From the NCBI GenBank assembly GCA_047974325.1, contig JBKECE010000127.1, positions 1 through 15,091 of the forward strand: a DNA stretch of 15,091 nt, read 5' to 3'. Below the pieces are notes generated by a model. The model saw only the letters and a program-made list of their open reading frames with translations. It was not told where the DNA came from and did no database searches. Source of the stretch: QVMP01 sp047974325 (GTDB taxonomy: Bacteria > Bacteroidota > Bacteroidia > Bacteroidales > Dysgonomonadaceae). The position numbers and the translations under genes were made by a program. Within the stretch, counting starts at the first letter, position 1, and each line of letters opens with the position of its first letter. This document shows, one piece after another, positions 14,501-15,091 of this stretch.

Positions 14501-15091
14501 ACAACAATTGGGACGCTGTTATATTAACGCATGATCAATTTGGCAAACTGCCTCAATCTCCCGAAATGCAGCAACAGATATTCCGAACAGAACTGGATTC
14601 GGTCGAAGAGAATCTTCGTGTTATAGAACAGATTGAAGGTAAATCTGCTTCCAAACGTATGTTACGGGGATTGGAAATAAGAAGACAGAATCTGGAGGTA
14701 AAGCTGAGTGTGCTTGCCGATACGATAAAGAACCGGACAGATGATGTGGTAGATTTCAAAATGATGGGAATTGACCATTTGTTTGTAGACGAATCTCATC
14801 AATTTAAGAACCTGACTTTTACCACTCGACATGATCGTGTTGCAGGCTTAGGTAATCCTGAGGGAAGCCAGCGAGCCTTGAATATGCTCTTTGCTGTCCG
14901 TACCATACAGGAGCGTACAGGTAAAGACTTAGGAGCAACATTTCTTTCGGGGACAACCATATCTAACTCCCTTACAGAATTATATCTGTTATTCAAATAT
15001 CTTCGTCCGAAAGAATTAGAGAATCAGGGTATCAATTCTTTTGATGGATGGGCAGCTATCTATGCCAAGAAAACTACAGATTATGAATTTT
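11530..15091 (+). CDS. Giant N6-DNA-methylase/SNF2-like helicase protein (3' end outside window), DarB-like
   Basis: The frame opens at ATG 11530 and stays open for 1187 codons to the window end. The N-terminal methylase domain has the AdoMet motif DPSAGMGG (131-138) and the catalytic motif IV as NIPF (196-199) in place of the usual NPPY/F. A proline/lysine-rich linker lies near residues 438-480, and a long central region of unknown fold follows. The helicase part has Walker A HEVGGGKT (918-925), a DESH box (1087-1090) and SGTTISNS as motif III; the second RecA lobe would be beyond the window. Methylase plus SNF2-like helicase in one very large protein is the architecture of phage P1 DarB, which protects incoming DNA from type I restriction, and of related proteins in Bacteroidetes conjugative elements. 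An antirestriction or establishment role is therefore plausible but inferred. The ATG overlaps DUF1896 by 11 bases. Confidence 0.85.
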   Translation, partial: MSYNKKAHLRANIDAIKVVFTLEKEQRPATEIEQDILMEYTGFGGLKCVLNPVNSLADTAAWAKSELELFPMVAELHRVIRDNTDSAIEYKQYINSIKNSVLTAFYTPPLVVQALADTFSDNDVQINTLLDPSAGMGGFSSAFSFRYLNADIINFEKDLLTGRILSFINPDDKVIIDGFETIESRYNNHFDVVTSNIPFGEMSVFDAEFMKTDKLHRDSTRAIHNYFFLKGVDTLREGGLMAFITSQGVLNSPNNQTVRQWLMNNTNLVSAIRLPNNLFIENAGTEVGSDLIVLQKNTQKQELTRPEKKFLTTYELSSGITINSSFENLQRIVHTKGFTDTDPYGRPAQVFLHEGGIEAISSDLKQMLNTDFKLNLDLNLYYKYSTQNQKAVQNTSAINNKSQVAEEKTKVIELNVSQPTMSLYDLFGFTEAERTQIKPNRRKRTSPPNQKPVQLSLFSSNERQKPEPKPEQVIREEKPKPPMELRPFSGILEEYHKQGSLVKDDGQIGYLKERYRTDAMFQPLDLPMIQQSKVDRYIQLRDAYHKLYDYEAKKLVEEPDLRKDLNTSYDSFFRLYGNLNDKKNLDIIKMDASGTAILALERRIDGKLQKADIFQRPVSFNPDEVKHAETSREALVASLNKYGEIHMDYMLSLLDNKKREEVLNDLEGQIYFNPMIQNFEIRDKFISGNVIEKAEQVKDYLTNYPDDLASQTSLKVLEESIPQPIRYAELDFNFGERWIPMQTYRDYASTLFETNVNIEYYASRDDFTVNSERSNLIINEKFAVQSEKQLFTGIHLMKHALLNTTPNITKTIEVLDENGERKSVKVADPEAIQLANSKIDEIRNGFTDWLNEQSPEFQNKLADLYNKKFNCYVRPEYDGSHQTFPDLDLKALGIVDLYPSQKDCIWMQKLIGGGIADHEVGGGKTLIMCIAAYEMKRLGLANKPMILGLKANVHEIAHTFRTAYPNAKILYPGKEDFTPSKRVKIFNDIKNNNWDAVILTHDQFGKLPQSPEMQQQIFRTELDSVEENLRVIEQIEGKSASKRMLRGLEIRRQNLEVKLSVLADTIKNRTDDVVDFKMMGIDHLFVDESHQFKNLTFTTRHDRVAGLGNPEGSQRALNMLFAVRTIQERTGKDLGATFLSGTTISNSLTELYLLFKYLRPKELENQGINSFDGWAAIYAKKTTDYEF

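Noticed and set aside
1..15091. tRNA, rRNA, CRISPR array, insertion sequence or attachment site
   Set aside because: I saw no cloverleaf, no rRNA-like stretch, no regularly spaced repeats, no transposase motif and no integrase or att-like direct repeats within this window.

Overview
The window is a stretch of a Bacteroidales-type integrative conjugative element (CTnDOT-like conjugative transposon). Three things support this. The gene set is characteristic: TraA/TraB, MobA/MobB/MobC, DUF4099/DUF3945, DUF1896 and a giant methylase-helicase. Promoter-like TAnnTTTG boxes of the Bacteroidetes type occur. The DNA is AT-rich with A/T-rich leaders and no strong Shine-Dalgarno sequences. Genus cannot be assigned from the sequence (Bacteroides, Parabacteroides or Dysgonomonas are all possible). 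Both ends of the window cut through the element.

Layout. At 1-1197 (minus strand) lie the first genes of the transfer operon: a ParA-like TraA ATPase overlapping a DUF3408 TraB-like protein, with a possible next gene just starting at the window edge. At 1198-1774 is a 577-base non-coding control region with a palindrome-rich tra leader, a tra promoter/operator and a hairpin-rich candidate origin of transfer. At 1805-5538 (plus) is the mobilisation operon mobA-mobB-mobC: relaxosome accessory protein, MOBP-type relaxase and VirD4-type coupling ATPase. At 5557-9288 (minus, visibly AT-richer) is a two-gene defence cassette: an OLD-family ATPase/TOPRIM nuclease (GajA-like) followed by a UvrD-like helicase (GajB-like), i.e. 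a Gabija-type system carried as cargo. At 9497-15091 (plus) are a DUF4099/DUF3945 protein, a DUF1896 protein and the first 1187 codons of a giant N6-methylase/SNF2-like protein that recalls DarB-type antirestriction proteins.

Regulation is the most interesting part. A 40-bp element occurs twice in inverted orientation (1501-1540 and 9377-9416; 37/40 identical). It holds four TGACA/TGTCA-like half-sites exactly 10 bp apart and sits exactly 21 bp upstream of a -7-like box in both copies. One copy faces the tra operon, the other the DUF3945 operon, which suggests a shared activator or repressor coordinating two divergent transfer modules. The gajA promoter candidate overlaps the second copy, so the same regulator could touch the defence genes. 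Separately, the DUF3945 and DUF1896 genes each have a leader whose outer stem uses the same arms (AAATTAGT / ACTAATTT) and ends 7-8 nt before the start codon. The DUF1896 leader folds into what looks like a multi-helix RNA.

Taken together (inference): TraA/TraB and MobA-C move the element, the DUF3945/DUF1896/methylase-helicase module probably acts on DNA processing or protection during transfer or establishment, and the Gabija-like pair protects the host and element against phage or competing DNA.
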